From the NCBI GenBank assembly GCA_019352875.1, contig JAAAFW010000015.1:1656888-1720887 (forward strand): 64,000 nucleotides of DNA, read 5' to 3'. Origin of the DNA: Pedobacter cryoconitis. Lineage in GTDB: Bacteria > Bacteroidota > Bacteroidia > Sphingobacteriales > Sphingobacteriaceae. The position numbers were made by a program, and so were the translations under genes. Position 1 is the stretch's first letter, and every line of letters begins with the position of its first letter. Of the stretch, positions 53,965 to 63,715 are shown piece after piece. A model generated the notes under the pieces. That model was given only the letters and a program-made list of their open reading frames with translations. It was not told where the DNA came from and did not search any database.

Positions 53965-56286
53965 TTAATTTATTCCCCAGGCCTTATTTGGCAGACTACC
54001 CATTTGCAAAATTAGTTTACCGCCAGCCATAATATCTTTATGATCCATATAAGATTTCAGGTAAGGTTTTCCGTTTAGCGTAGCAGACTGTATATATATA
54101 TTCTCCGGACTGTTACCGTTTGCAATAATACTGAATTCACTTCCTTTTGCGTAGGCAGAATCCAGCTGAATATCTACCTGGTTGAATACCGGGCTCGTCA
54201 ATTCGTACCTGCTACTACCGGGAGTTATTGGATGAAACCCACTCGCAGCCAGCACATACCAGGCAGACATCTGTCCTACATCCTCATTTCCAACCAGGCC
54301 GGTAACCGCATTATGATAAGCCCTGCTGCATATTGCTCTTGTCCATTTTTGAGTAAGCCAGGGGGTGCCGAGCCTGTTAAACAAAAACGGAACATGATGT
54401 ACAGGTTCATTTGCATGATTATAATAGTCATTCCACATCATATCCTCCGGCACATTTTCGAAAAAGCTGGTCAGATCTGCAAGCGTCTTTTCACGTCCCC
54501 CCATTAATTTAATCATCCCGTCAATGTCATGTGGCACAAACCATCCCTGCTGGTAGGGACTGGACTCCATGGCGCCATAACTTTGCTTCATTCTTCCCTC
54601 GGCTGGCCAGGCTTCCCAACTTCCGTCGTCTTTTTTTGGCCGGAACCAGCTATGTTCAGCATCCCAGATATTTTTATAGGACCCGGAACGTTTCAGATAT
54701 TTTTGTTGATCGCCTGTTTTATTCAGGTCCCTGGCCAATTCCGACACACACCACTCTGCATATGCATTTTCCAGTGTATTAGAAATCCCAGCGCCCTGAG
54801 TAGAAAAACCACGTTCACCGTTTCCATTCTTTTCAACCGTACTTACTGCCAGCTGATATCCTCTATTTACATTAAAATTTCTGATGCCCTTCATATAAGC
54901 ATCTGTCATAAGCGAAACAGCAGGGCTACCGATCATACAGCCGCTGTAAGCATTCAAAAATTCCCATCTTTCCAGATAATCTTCCTGCTTTTCACCGGCA
55001 AGGGTAATCAGAGAATTCAACATATCACTTACCAATGATGGATTAATCACTGTTTGTAAAGGCATCTGGCTCCTGAATACATCCCAGCCACTAAAAATTG
55101 TTCTTTTTGTAAATCCCTTCGCCTGATGAATTTCTCCATCGCCTCCTGTATACTTTCCGTCTGCATCTGAAAATATACGCGGGTCTATTTGCGTATGATA
55201 CATAGCAGTATAAAAAACTCTCTTTTCCTGGTCAGTTCCCCCTTTAATCTTAATTTTAGATAATGACTTATTCCATACTGTCCTGGCTGCATTACGCTGC
55301 TCATCAAAATCCCAGTGCTTAATATCGGCGTTCAGATTATTTCTCGCACCTTCTATACTGACAAAAGAAATTCCAGACCTCAGTATCACCTGATCACCGG
55401 GATTGGTGTCGAATTCTGTAAAAAAGCCAAGATGTTTTCCTTGCTTTTCGTTGATGCCGGTCAGAATTTGAGCATCAGCAATCCGTTTCTGATAACGGAC
55501 ACTGGTCACATCTTCCAGCTTTCTTTTCCAGTCATCCGGAATATCAGCTGACCAGAATCCAAACTTTTTAAGTGGCTTGCTAAACTGCGCATAAAAGTAA
55601 ACTGTATAATCCCCCTTACCTGCGCCATTACCCCAACCACCGCCTTCAGGCGTGCACTTCATCCACCCCTCAATGGTGTTGTCATTCACTACTTTCACAT
55701 ACTGAAGCGTCGAGGTCCCTCCGACCCTTCTTGCCAGATCTATCTGGATACGTGCCCGTTGCTTTTCGGGAAATGTAAATCGCAGCATCCCACTTCTCTG
55801 CGCTGCAGTAGCTTCGGCCTTAATATTTCCTTCTACAAGTCTCACCGAATAATATCCGGCTTCGGCCCTTTCTGAACTTTTATCATAAGCTGACCGATAG
55901 CCGCTTTCAGGATCCTCTGCAGTACCCGCACTAGTGCGCAATTTGCCGACTGTTGGCATAACCAGAAAATTCCCCAGATCACCATACCACCCTACACCAC
56001 TCATTTGTGTAAAAGCAAAACCTTCTATACTCGTATGTTCGTCACTATACCCTGATCCATTATCCCCGCCAGTAATTGTATTCGGACTAACCTGCACCAT
56101 ACCATAAGGGGTAGTAGCGCCAGGAAAAGTTTTGCCCAAACCATGATAAACCCCCGCCGCCTTTTCGCTCGTGCTGGCGCCGATCATTGGATTTACATAA
56201 TCTGCTGGAGATAAAGTTTTCTCCTGTCCAAATAAAAATGGGAACACACTAAAATATAGTAGTACTGTGCTAAAAAGTTTTTTCAT
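53965..56286 (-). CDS. GH92 family glycoside hydrolase (alpha-mannosidase family)
   Basis: A 773-residue secreted enzyme from the ATG at 56286 (an in-frame ATG at 56301 adds five residues). The signal peptide is MKKLFSTVLLYFSVFPFLFG. The mature part starts with SPADYVNPMIGASTSEKAAGVYHGLGKTFPGATTPYG, an N-terminal GH92 hallmark, and has GWDVFRSQMPLQT and, near the catalytic centre, GNEDVGQMSAWYVLAASGFHPITPG. GH92 enzymes are calcium-dependent exo-alpha-mannosidases acting on N-glycans or mannan. No lipobox, so it is probably periplasmic. It is divergent from ogt and adjacent to a SusCD/GH43 unit. Confidence 0.95.
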   Translation of the reverse strand: MKKLFSTVLLYFSVFPFLFGQEKTLSPADYVNPMIGASTSEKAAGVYHGLGKTFPGATTPYGMVQVSPNTITGGDNGSGYSDEHTSIEGFAFTQMSGVGWYGDLGNFLVMPTVGKLRTSAGTAEDPESGYRSAYDKSSERAEAGYYSVRLVEGNIKAEATAAQRSGMLRFTFPEKQRARIQIDLARRVGGTSTLQYVKVVNDNTIEGWMKCTPEGGGWGNGAGKGDYTVYFYAQFSKPLKKFGFWSADIPDDWKRKLEDVTSVRYQKRIADAQILTGINEKQGKHLGFFTEFDTNPGDQVILRSGISFVSIEGARNNLNADIKHWDFDEQRNAARTVWNKSLSKIKIKGGTDQEKRVFYTAMYHTQIDPRIFSDADGKYTGGDGEIHQAKGFTKRTIFSGWDVFRSQMPLQTVINPSLVSDMLNSLITLAGEKQEDYLERWEFLNAYSGCMIGSPAVSLMTDAYMKGIRNFNVNRGYQLAVSTVEKNGNGERGFSTQGAGISNTLENAYAEWCVSELARDLNKTGDQQKYLKRSGSYKNIWDAEHSWFRPKKDDGSWEAWPAEGRMKQSYGAMESSPYQQGWFVPHDIDGMIKLMGGREKTLADLTSFFENVPEDMMWNDYYNHANEPVHHVPFLFNRLGTPWLTQKWTRAICSRAYHNAVTGLVGNEDVGQMSAWYVLAASGFHPITPGSSRYELTSPVFNQVDIQLDSAYAKGSEFSIIANGNSPENIYIQSATLNGKPYLKSYMDHKDIMAGGKLILQMGSLPNKAWGIN

Positions 56287-56411
56287 TACTATGATTTTCA
56301 AGACTGGTAAATTTAAACTTATCCTGCTTTAACAGATACAATGATATTAACCATCCATAACATTAAATTGTCATCCATTCTGCATAAACAGAATAATCCA
56401 TAGCAATAAAC

Positions 56412-56450
56412 GGGTTCTATTCTATTCTTAGATCAACTATATTTGAACCC
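56412..56450 (+). promoter_or_regulatory. Promoter and inverted repeat at the ogt start
   Basis: TATATTTG (56438-56445) matches TAnnTTTG and ends five bases before the ATG at 56451, so transcription should begin at or next to the start codon. The inverted repeat GGGTTC (56412-56417) / GAACCC (56445-56450) frames the promoter; GAACCC recurs within the first codons. Confidence 0.5.
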
Positions 56451-57071
56451 ATGAACCCTGTACTTAAAACGGAAGATCAAATTTTTGCTGAAAGATACAG
56501 CTGGATATTTAAGAATAATCCAGAGGATGCGGATAATGATTTTGTGATATACATGACAGAGATTGCTACTCCTCTTGGGCCAATGCTGGCTGGAGCTACA
56601 TTACACGGCCTTTGTTTACTTGAATTCGCTAACCGGATCAGGCTGGAGAAAGAAATCGCGGATCTTCGCATTTTGTTGAAAGGAAGAATTATTCCGGGGA
56701 AAAATCAATTTTCGGCACAAGTTGAGACAGAACTAGGCGAATACTTTCAGGGACTACGTAAAACTTTCTCAGTACCACTTCATACGCCGGGAAACGATTT
56801 TACACAGGCTGTCTGGCAAAACCTCCTGCAAATCCCTTATGGACAGACCTGTACTTACAAAGAGCAGGCGGAGAGAATGAATAATCCTAAAGCAATCCGC
56901 GCAATTGCTTCAACCAACGGCAGGAACAGACTTGCAATTATCATACCTTGTCACCGGGTAATCGGGAGCAACGGAACAATGACCGGTTATGCAGCAGGAA
57001 CGGATAAGAAAAAATGGTTGCTAATGTTTGAAAGAAGTAATAGCATCTCAAAGGAAAACCTGTTGTTTTAG
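56451..57071 (+). CDS. Methylated-DNA--[protein]-cysteine S-methyltransferase
   Basis: A 206-residue O6-alkylguanine alkyltransferase of the Ogt/Ada C-terminal type. The acceptor Cys167 is in IIPCHRVIGSNG, preceded by FTQAVWQNLLQIPYGQTCTYKEQA (recognition helix region) and followed by TGYAAGTDKKKWLL. An N-terminal extension (about residues 1-30) precedes the RNase-H-like domain and resembles the linker of Bacteroidota Ada-like proteins. There is no AraC domain. It lies between GH92 and GH43 genes but has no functional link to them that I can see. Confidence 0.93.
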   Translation: MNPVLKTEDQIFAERYSWIFKNNPEDADNDFVIYMTEIATPLGPMLAGATLHGLCLLEFANRIRLEKEIADLRILLKGRIIPGKNQFSAQVETELGEYFQGLRKTFSVPLHTPGNDFTQAVWQNLLQIPYGQTCTYKEQAERMNNPKAIRAIASTNGRNRLAIIIPCHRVIGSNGTMTGYAAGTDKKKWLLMFERSNSISKENLLF

Positions 57072-57326
57072 CCTCCCGGCAGTCAATGGCAACAAGCATA
57101 ATTCTTAGCCATTTTGAATTTCAACATCGCACTTCTATATTAAATTTCTGATTATCAGGGCTCACCAAAAGTTGAGCTTTTTTGTGCGTACCCTCCAAAA
57201 AGACTTTGCTAAATCGCTTTTTTATCAAAAAGTATATTCAATTAATCAAATTGAACAGGTGGTTTGCCTCCTTAAGCCTTTAGATTTGGATTTCGCTTTT
57301 AGCAATCCAAATATAATTATTCCTTC
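57072..57326. promoter_or_regulatory. Spacer with ogt terminator and GH43 promoter candidate
   Basis: A short stem GCTCA / TGAGC (57160-57164 with 57173-57177) followed by a T-run is a weak terminator for ogt. TAGATTTG at 57281-57288 matches TAnnTTTG and would start a transcript for the GH43-susC-susD unit with a leader of about 35 bases. No gene is present. Confidence 0.45.
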
Positions 57327-58955
57327 ATGACAGGTACATCCAACTTTTTCCAGAAACTGGTATTTTCTATTGGTCTCATTTCTATGAGCATAGTCTCTTC
57401 ATCGGATCTGCAGGCGCAGTCAGGTAAATCAGGGACAAAGACAAAAAAAAACAGCCATACCACAAATAAAGGTTATCAAACTAAAATTCAAAATTTTAAT
57501 AAGGCTGGTGAACAAGTGACACGGTTTAGCACTATGGGAGAAGCCATTGATGCGCATGACGGGGAGATCGCTTTTTTTGAGGGCGTATACTATTTATATG
57601 GCACAAGTTATGGTTGCGGTTTTGAGTGGGGCAAAAAAGAAGCTCCATTCTGCGGATTCAAGACTTATTCATCTACAGACCTTGTTCACTGGACGGACCG
57701 GGGAATGCTATTTGATCCGAAAACTCCGGTTTGGCAATCACGATGTGACGGAAGTACATATGGTTGCTTCAGACCACATGTAATCTTCAATAAAAAGACG
57801 TCAAATTATGTTTTATGGATTAATGTATATGATAATGTCTCTGGCTTTCGTGTATTTACCAGTAAAAGTCCTGTCGGTCCATTTACAGAAATGGCCGAAC
57901 CTAAACTGGCAGTCAATTCCGACGCTCCGGCAGCAGGACTTAACAACGGAGACCACGATACATTCGTAGATCACGACGGCACAGGGTATATAGCCTATAC
58001 CGACTGGAGAACAAAGGGCACTATTGTCATTGAAAAATTAAGTGACGATTATCTCACAGGCACGGGGGAAGTCACAAAAAACATCACACCCGGGAAGACA
58101 GAAGCACCGTCAGTTTTCGAGCGCAATGGAATTTACTATCTTACCTATTCCGATCCAAATTGCGGTTACTGTGCAGGAACCGGAACTTCCTATCGTACTG
58201 CTAAAACTCCCTTAGGACCCTGGTCTGAAGGAATTCAGATCAGCAGTAACTCTTGTGGCGGACAACCCTCCTTCGTCTCACCAATTCAGCTTACCTCAGG
58301 AACAGTCTATATTTATGGCAGTGATCTTTGGAATGACGCTGCAAAAAATGAAGCGCTCGCGAATTTTTACTGGGCACCTTTAGCTTTTGCCGAAGACGGA
58401 TCTATTCTTCCGATGTCCTGCCAGAATGAAGCCGAACTCTCATTGGCTAAGGGCAGCAAAGGTAAACAGGAAGATATCAAAGATCTGGATAATGATGCCG
58501 GCATCAAAAACTTCAAAACTTATGAAGATATCAGTCAGGATATTCAGCGCGGACAAGGTTTTACTGCCACACGCACAGGAATTCTGAATGGCATTTCAGT
58601 TACAACTTTCCAAAACGGCTATCCTGACGCAGATTTGGTGATTATGCTGTATGCTGCAGACGACACCTATTTACCTAAAGGTAAACCATTATATAGTACA
58701 AATATTTCCAGGGACCGCGTGAGCTGGTCACCTTCAAATGTTACTGTTAATCCAAATATCTCTGTGAGTAAAGGAAGTAAATATACCATTGTTCTCAAGT
58801 CTTCATCAAAAAAAGGGATATATGGCTTCATGTATCATGACGAAGGCACTGGACACAATTCAGGCGCTTCATACAGTTCAGACCAGGGTAGAAACTATGT
58901 CATTGAAAAAAACCGCAGAATCAAATTTCGCACCACTATAAAAACCAGATCATAA
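57327..58955 (+). CDS. GH43 family glycoside hydrolase with extra C-terminal domain
   Basis: A 542-residue secreted protein. Signal peptide about residues 1-31 (FFQKLVFSIGLISMSIVSSSDLQAQ). A five-bladed propeller of the GH43 type spans about 55-365: base Asp region AHDGEIAFFEGVYYLYGTSY, CFRPHVIFNKKT, pKa-modulating Asp region TFVDHDGTGYIAYTDW, and acid Glu in KTEAPSVFERNG. The propeller is unusually rich in Cys (GYGC-type GCGFEWGKKEAPFCGF, RCDGSTYGC, CGYCAG). A beta-rich C-terminal domain (about 395-540, QGFTATRTGILNGISVTTF) is unrecognised and may bind carbohydrate. GH43 covers arabinanases, xylosidases and galactosidases; substrate is open. Confidence 0.88.
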   Translation: MTGTSNFFQKLVFSIGLISMSIVSSSDLQAQSGKSGTKTKKNSHTTNKGYQTKIQNFNKAGEQVTRFSTMGEAIDAHDGEIAFFEGVYYLYGTSYGCGFEWGKKEAPFCGFKTYSSTDLVHWTDRGMLFDPKTPVWQSRCDGSTYGCFRPHVIFNKKTSNYVLWINVYDNVSGFRVFTSKSPVGPFTEMAEPKLAVNSDAPAAGLNNGDHDTFVDHDGTGYIAYTDWRTKGTIVIEKLSDDYLTGTGEVTKNITPGKTEAPSVFERNGIYYLTYSDPNCGYCAGTGTSYRTAKTPLGPWSEGIQISSNSCGGQPSFVSPIQLTSGTVYIYGSDLWNDAAKNEALANFYWAPLAFAEDGSILPMSCQNEAELSLAKGSKGKQEDIKDLDNDAGIKNFKTYEDISQDIQRGQGFTATRTGILNGISVTTFQNGYPDADLVIMLYAADDTYLPKGKPLYSTNISRDRVSWSPSNVTVNPNISVSKGSKYTIVLKSSSKKGIYGFMYHDEGTGHNSGASYSSDQGRNYVIEKNRRIKFRTTIKTRS

Positions 58956-59002
58956 ACACTTGCAAACACACCTTATTCAATCTCAAACCATAAACTAAAA
59001 GT

Positions 59003-62000
59003 ATGAAATTTAAAAATCTACCCTACCAAGCTCGATATAAGAGCTTTATGATACTCTTGTATCTGATTTTCAGCAGTACCCTTCTACTTGCCCAGGGAAC
59101 TCCAATTACAGGAAAAGTAACAGATGCTGCAGATAGCAATCCAATTCCCGGAGTATCTGTCCGAGTTAAAAATACAACTACCGGTGCTGTGACCAGCAAT
59201 ACAGGTAATTATAGTATCACAGCTTCCAAAGGGGCAATCCTGGTATTTACATATATCGGATATGGAACTAAAGAAGTAACCGTCGGCGAAAGTTCCAGTG
59301 TTAATATCAGCCTTGCAGCAGCCGGAGATCAGCTAAGTGAAATCGTAGTCATTGGCTATGGTACTCAGCAGAAGAAAGATCTGACAGGTTCTGTCGCCAC
59401 AGTATCGGCTGCACAGATCAAAGATCTTCCTGTGAGTTCAGTTGACCAGAAATTAGTCGGTCAGATTCCAGGAGTCCAGGTCAGTTCACCAACGGGCGCG
59501 CCAGGTGGCGGTACCGGAATAAAAATCAGGGGATCCGGTTCAATCGGTGCGGGTGACAATCCGCTATTTGTAGTCGATGGATTTGCTATTTCCAATACTA
59601 CAGGCCAATCCTATAATCCTTTGAATATGATTAGTCCGGAGGACATAGATAATATTACTGTGCTGAAAGACGCGTCTTCTACCGCGATTTATGGTTCCAG
59701 AGGAGCAAATGGTGTAATCGTAATTACCACTAAAAAAGGTAAAAATGGACCACCGGTAGTTAGTTTAAACACCTATACCGGTATACAGCAGGTTCCGCAG
59801 AAAGGCAGACCAGATGTATTGAACGGAACCGAATATGCACAGTTCAGAAAAGAAAAAATCATTGACCTGTTTTTATCTCAGGGTAAAGTTGCAACTGATG
59901 CAGACATCCCTGTTGAATTCAGAAACCCGGAACAATATGGTAAGGGTACCGATTGGTATGATGAAGTATTGCGCACAGCTATCCAGACAAATGTTGACGC
60001 TAGTATCAGAGGCGGTTCCGATAATACACAATACTCTATCTCGCTAGGCAGATTGGATCAGCAAGGTACAATCAGATATACCGACTACAGCAGATATTCA
60101 GTACAGGCTAACCTTCAGTCCAACCTGGGTAAAAAACTGAAAGTTGGTGTCATGATTGCTCCGACCGGCGGTGTACAGAACCGTAACGATTTTGAAACCG
60201 GACAACGTGATTTATTAACAAGAACCTTGTGGCTAAGCCCGATTGTACCTGTAAATGATGCCAATGGAAACCGTAATGTATTTATTACTTCTCCGGGCGC
60301 AATTGGTGCGGGTAATCCATTAAACACCCTGGAATTTGGCGGAACAAAAGCTAAATATTTCCGTGGACTGGCAAATGCATTTGCAGAATATGAAATCATA
60401 CCAGGATTAAAAGCCAAATACAGTTATAATCTGGATTACTCTCAACAAAGCTCCTTCAGATTTAACCCAAGTTTTGTACTTGGTGAAACAGGAAATCAAA
60501 ATCCTAACCTTGCCATTCCGAACTCAACTACTACAAATTCAAATACAGTTAACTGGCTTTCAGAGTTAGTCCTGAACTACGATAAAAGCTTCGGAAAAGA
60601 TCATAGAATCAGTGCCTTGGTGGGTTATACTGCACAGCAGGAACGTGGTGACGGATATAACTTCAATGCTACCAATTATCCTGACAACCTTATTGAGACC
60701 ATCAACGCGGCCTCTTTGTTAAATGGACAGGGTGCAAGTATAGACAAATGGTCACTGATCTCTTACCTGGCCCGTGTCAATTATACATTTAAAGATCGTT
60801 ATCTGTTAACAGCGACTATTCGTTCCGATGGATCATCCCGTTTTGGAGAAAATGTCCGCTATGGTACATTCCCTTCAGTAGCATTAGGCTGGAGAGTTTC
60901 ACAGGAAGACTTCATGAAAAACGTGTCCTGGATAAGTGATCTGAAACTAAGAGCAAGTTACGGTCGATCGGGTAATTTCAACATTGGAAATTATAATTAC
61001 TCCTCTATTATTTCAGGTGCAAACTATAGTTTTGGCGGACAGTTGGCCAACGGAAGGGTTTCCACCTCACTAAACAATCCGAATTTAACCTGGGAAAACT
61101 CAGACGAGCTGGATCTGGGTATTGATTTAGCCATATTAAACAACCGCGTAAACTTTACTGCAGATTATTATAACAGGATTACAACCGGCATGCTTTACAA
61201 TACAGAGATCCCTTTATCATCGGGATTCGCTAATGCGTTGATCAATGACGGAAGAATCAGAAACAGAGGTTTAGAATTTGGGATTAACACCAAAAATCTT
61301 ACCGGCGCATTCACCTGGTCAACGAATCTGAATATCAGTATCAATAGAAACAAAGTGCTTGCCCTGAATGACAATAATGATCCTATTTACAGTGGAAGAA
61401 GCGGTGGTGGCTTCTTCACGCACAAAACAGAAGTAGGTAAACCGATCGGTCAGTTTTACGGTTATGTACTCGAAGGTATTTACAGAGATCAGGCAGACCT
61501 GGACCGTTATCCGAAAGCCGCATCTTCAGTAATTGGATCTATCCGTTATAAAGATGTAGATGGAAACGGAGTTATTGAAGACCAGAAAGATTTTGATGTT
61601 ATTGGTAACTCTAATCCCGATTTCACCTATGGATTCACCAACTCCTTTAGTTACAAAGGTTTTGACCTGAACGTTATCGTTGTAGGTTCTCAGGGTGGCC
61701 AGATCTTAAATACAGCAAATGAATTCCTGACCAATACTGACGGCGTTTTCAACGTACATCGTAAGGTCCTGAACAGATGGAGATCACCGGAGAATCAAGG
61801 TGATGGTTTTACACCGACTACTAACGGGTCCACTCCGCTTTACAGGGAAATTAATTCTGCCTGGGTAGAAGATGCCAGCTTCCTGAGAATACAGAACGTA
61901 ACACTTGGATACAACTTCACCGGCGGCTTCATTAAAAATTCTAAAACGATTAAGGCCTTACGCCTTTATGGTGGTGTACAAAACCTTGCAACTTTCACTA

Positions 62001-62122
62001 AATACAGTGGTGCAAATCCAGAAGCCAGTACAAATAATTCTTCTGTACTTACACCGGGACGTGACTTCACCAATTACCCGATCCCAAGAATCATGACTTT
62101 AGGCCTAAATGTTACCTTTTAA
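59003..62122 (+). CDS. SusC/RagA-type TonB-linked outer membrane transporter
   Basis: A 1,039-residue outer membrane protein importing oligosaccharides together with its SusD partner. Parts in order: signal peptide ending STLLLAQ; carboxypeptidase-like domain (TGKVTDAADSNPIPGVSVRV); the TonB box region and plug (SEIVVIGYGTQQKKDLTGSVATV, then QKLVGQIPGVQV, PLFVVDGFAI, ITVLKDASSTAIYGSRGANGVIVITTKKG); and a 22-strand barrel to the C-terminal IPRIMTLGLNVTF. It starts 47 bases after the GH43 stop and is followed by susD after 12 bases, so the three genes form one unit. Confidence 0.97.
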   Translation: MKFKNLPYQARYKSFMILLYLIFSSTLLLAQGTPITGKVTDAADSNPIPGVSVRVKNTTTGAVTSNTGNYSITASKGAILVFTYIGYGTKEVTVGESSSVNISLAAAGDQLSEIVVIGYGTQQKKDLTGSVATVSAAQIKDLPVSSVDQKLVGQIPGVQVSSPTGAPGGGTGIKIRGSGSIGAGDNPLFVVDGFAISNTTGQSYNPLNMISPEDIDNITVLKDASSTAIYGSRGANGVIVITTKKGKNGPPVVSLNTYTGIQQVPQKGRPDVLNGTEYAQFRKEKIIDLFLSQGKVATDADIPVEFRNPEQYGKGTDWYDEVLRTAIQTNVDASIRGGSDNTQYSISLGRLDQQGTIRYTDYSRYSVQANLQSNLGKKLKVGVMIAPTGGVQNRNDFETGQRDLLTRTLWLSPIVPVNDANGNRNVFITSPGAIGAGNPLNTLEFGGTKAKYFRGLANAFAEYEIIPGLKAKYSYNLDYSQQSSFRFNPSFVLGETGNQNPNLAIPNSTTTNSNTVNWLSELVLNYDKSFGKDHRISALVGYTAQQERGDGYNFNATNYPDNLIETINAASLLNGQGASIDKWSLISYLARVNYTFKDRYLLTATIRSDGSSRFGENVRYGTFPSVALGWRVSQEDFMKNVSWISDLKLRASYGRSGNFNIGNYNYSSIISGANYSFGGQLANGRVSTSLNNPNLTWENSDELDLGIDLAILNNRVNFTADYYNRITTGMLYNTEIPLSSGFANALINDGRIRNRGLEFGINTKNLTGAFTWSTNLNISINRNKVLALNDNNDPIYSGRSGGGFFTHKTEVGKPIGQFYGYVLEGIYRDQADLDRYPKAASSVIGSIRYKDVDGNGVIEDQKDFDVIGNSNPDFTYGFTNSFSYKGFDLNVIVVGSQGGQILNTANEFLTNTDGVFNVHRKVLNRWRSPENQGDGFTPTTNGSTPLYREINSAWVEDASFLRIQNVTLGYNFTGGFIKNSKTIKALRLYGGVQNLATFTKYSGANPEASTNNSSVLTPGRDFTNYPIPRIMTLGLNVTF

Positions 62123-62134
62123 CCATCAGAAATA

Positions 62135-63643
62135 ATGAAAACTTTATCAAAATATATAATTACCACAATACTCGGCACAACGCTGTTCACAACCAGTTGT
62201 AAGAAAGATTTTTTAGCTCAGCAACCTGAATCGGGACTATTGGGCGCTAACTTTTGGAAGACGGAATCAGATTTGAAACAAGGTGTGGTCGGTTCCTACC
62301 GCTCACTCCGTGACCTGGGATTATTCAGCTATTGGATGTTTGGAGAAATGCGCTCCGATAATACTTCTTTTCAATATAATGCACCTCAGAGGGGGCAGGA
62401 AAACAGGGAGCTGGTAGATCAGTTTCTGGTTACTTCAGCAAATACACTTATTCAGGATTTCTGGCAACAGAGTTATACCGGTATCTCCAGATGTAATGAT
62501 GTATTGAACAATGTCGATCGCATACAGATGTCCAATGAATCAAAAAATCAGGCAATAGGCGAAGTGAAACTGTTACGTGCATTTCATTATTTCAACCTGG
62601 TCAGACAGTTCGGTGGTGTTCCATTACGACTAGAGGTAACTAACTCGCCAGATGATGCCTTGTCGAAAGGCCGTGCATCTGTCGAGGAAGTTTATACTCA
62701 GATTCTATCAGATCTGACGGATGCAGAAACAAAACTTCCGGCAAGCTATGGCTCGGCAGACAAAGGCCGGGTGACAAGCGGAACAGCCAATGCTATTCTA
62801 GGAGAAGTATATATGACTCAGAAGAAATTTCCTGAAGCACTTGCTGCCTTAAAAAAGGTTACTGGTTATAATCTGATGCCGAGTTATGCTGATATCTTTA
62901 TTCCAGCTAATAAAAATAATCAGGAATCAATTTTCGAAATACAGTATTTAGGATCAGTACCTGATCTGGCCAGTAACTTTATGTACCAATTCGCACCTTT
63001 CAATTCAGGTACGGTTGTTACTCAGGATCTTGGAACCAATTTAAGTTTTTCAAGCGGTTGGAATACACCTACTGATGACTTGATGAATGCTTATGAAACT
63101 GGTGATAAACGCAGAAGCACTTCCCTTGCAGAAGGCTTCAATTCTACAGCCGGCTTCGTTGCAGCTCCATACATCAAAAAATACAACCATGGTTTTATCC
63201 AACCTGGCCAAACCAATGTCAATTTTCCTATTATCAGATATGCAGATGTCATGCTGGAAATTGCTGAATGTTTGAACGAATCTGGATTTAGCGCTAACGG
63301 AGAAGCCTTTAATCTGCTTAATAGTGTGAGAACCAGAGCTGGTCTTTCACCAAAAACTGCAGGTAATCCAATTGCCGCATTAAATGTAAATAGCCAGGAA
63401 GCTTTCAGAGAAGCAATCGCACAGGAAAGAAAAGTAGAGCTTGCATTTGAAAACCACCGCTGGTATGACCTGGTAAGAACAGGAAAAGCTATTCCGGTAA
63501 TGCTTGATCATGGAAAAAGAGAAGTTGCTAAGAACAAGGATCTCTACCCTGCCGGTTCTTACCTGATCACAGAAAACAAATTATTACTTCCAATTCCACA
63601 ACGGGAAGTTACGTTAGACAATTTGGTTCAGAATCCACAATAA
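62135..63643 (+). CDS. SusD/RagB-type surface lipoprotein
   Basis: A 502-residue nutrient-binding lid for the SusC transporter. The signal peptide ends at the lipid-carrying Cys22 (TTSCKKDFLAQQPES). SusD hallmarks are the N-terminal tetratricopeptide helices (IQDFWQQSYTGISRCNDVL, EVKLLRAFHYFNLVRQFGGVPLRLE), a C-terminal RKVELAFENHRWYDLVRTGKA, and PIPQREV near the end. Glycan specificity is not readable. A terminator follows the stop codon. Confidence 0.97.
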   Translation: MKTLSKYIITTILGTTLFTTSCKKDFLAQQPESGLLGANFWKTESDLKQGVVGSYRSLRDLGLFSYWMFGEMRSDNTSFQYNAPQRGQENRELVDQFLVTSANTLIQDFWQQSYTGISRCNDVLNNVDRIQMSNESKNQAIGEVKLLRAFHYFNLVRQFGGVPLRLEVTNSPDDALSKGRASVEEVYTQILSDLTDAETKLPASYGSADKGRVTSGTANAILGEVYMTQKKFPEALAALKKVTGYNLMPSYADIFIPANKNNQESIFEIQYLGSVPDLASNFMYQFAPFNSGTVVTQDLGTNLSFSSGWNTPTDDLMNAYETGDKRRSTSLAEGFNSTAGFVAAPYIKKYNHGFIQPGQTNVNFPIIRYADVMLEIAECLNESGFSANGEAFNLLNSVRTRAGLSPKTAGNPIAALNVNSQEAFREAIAQERKVELAFENHRWYDLVRTGKAIPVMLDHGKREVAKNKDLYPAGSYLITENKLLLPIPQREVTLDNLVQNPQ

Positions 63644-63664
63644 AAATTCTGATCCTAAACAAAG

Positions 63665-63695
63665 CGGTTGCCCGGTTATTCCGGGCAGCCGTTTT
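63665..63695 (+). terminator. Intrinsic terminator after the SusD gene
   Basis: An eleven-pair stem (63665-63675 with 63681-63691, one G-U) with a five-base loop and a short T-run of four. It is 21 bases past the stop codon. Confidence 0.8.
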
Positions 63696-63715
63696 CTATT
63701 TTACATAAAAAGTTC

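Noticed and set aside
54529-55038. Plus-strand ORFs inside the GH92 gene
   Set aside because: Antisense to a conserved enzyme with no domain or plausible start context.
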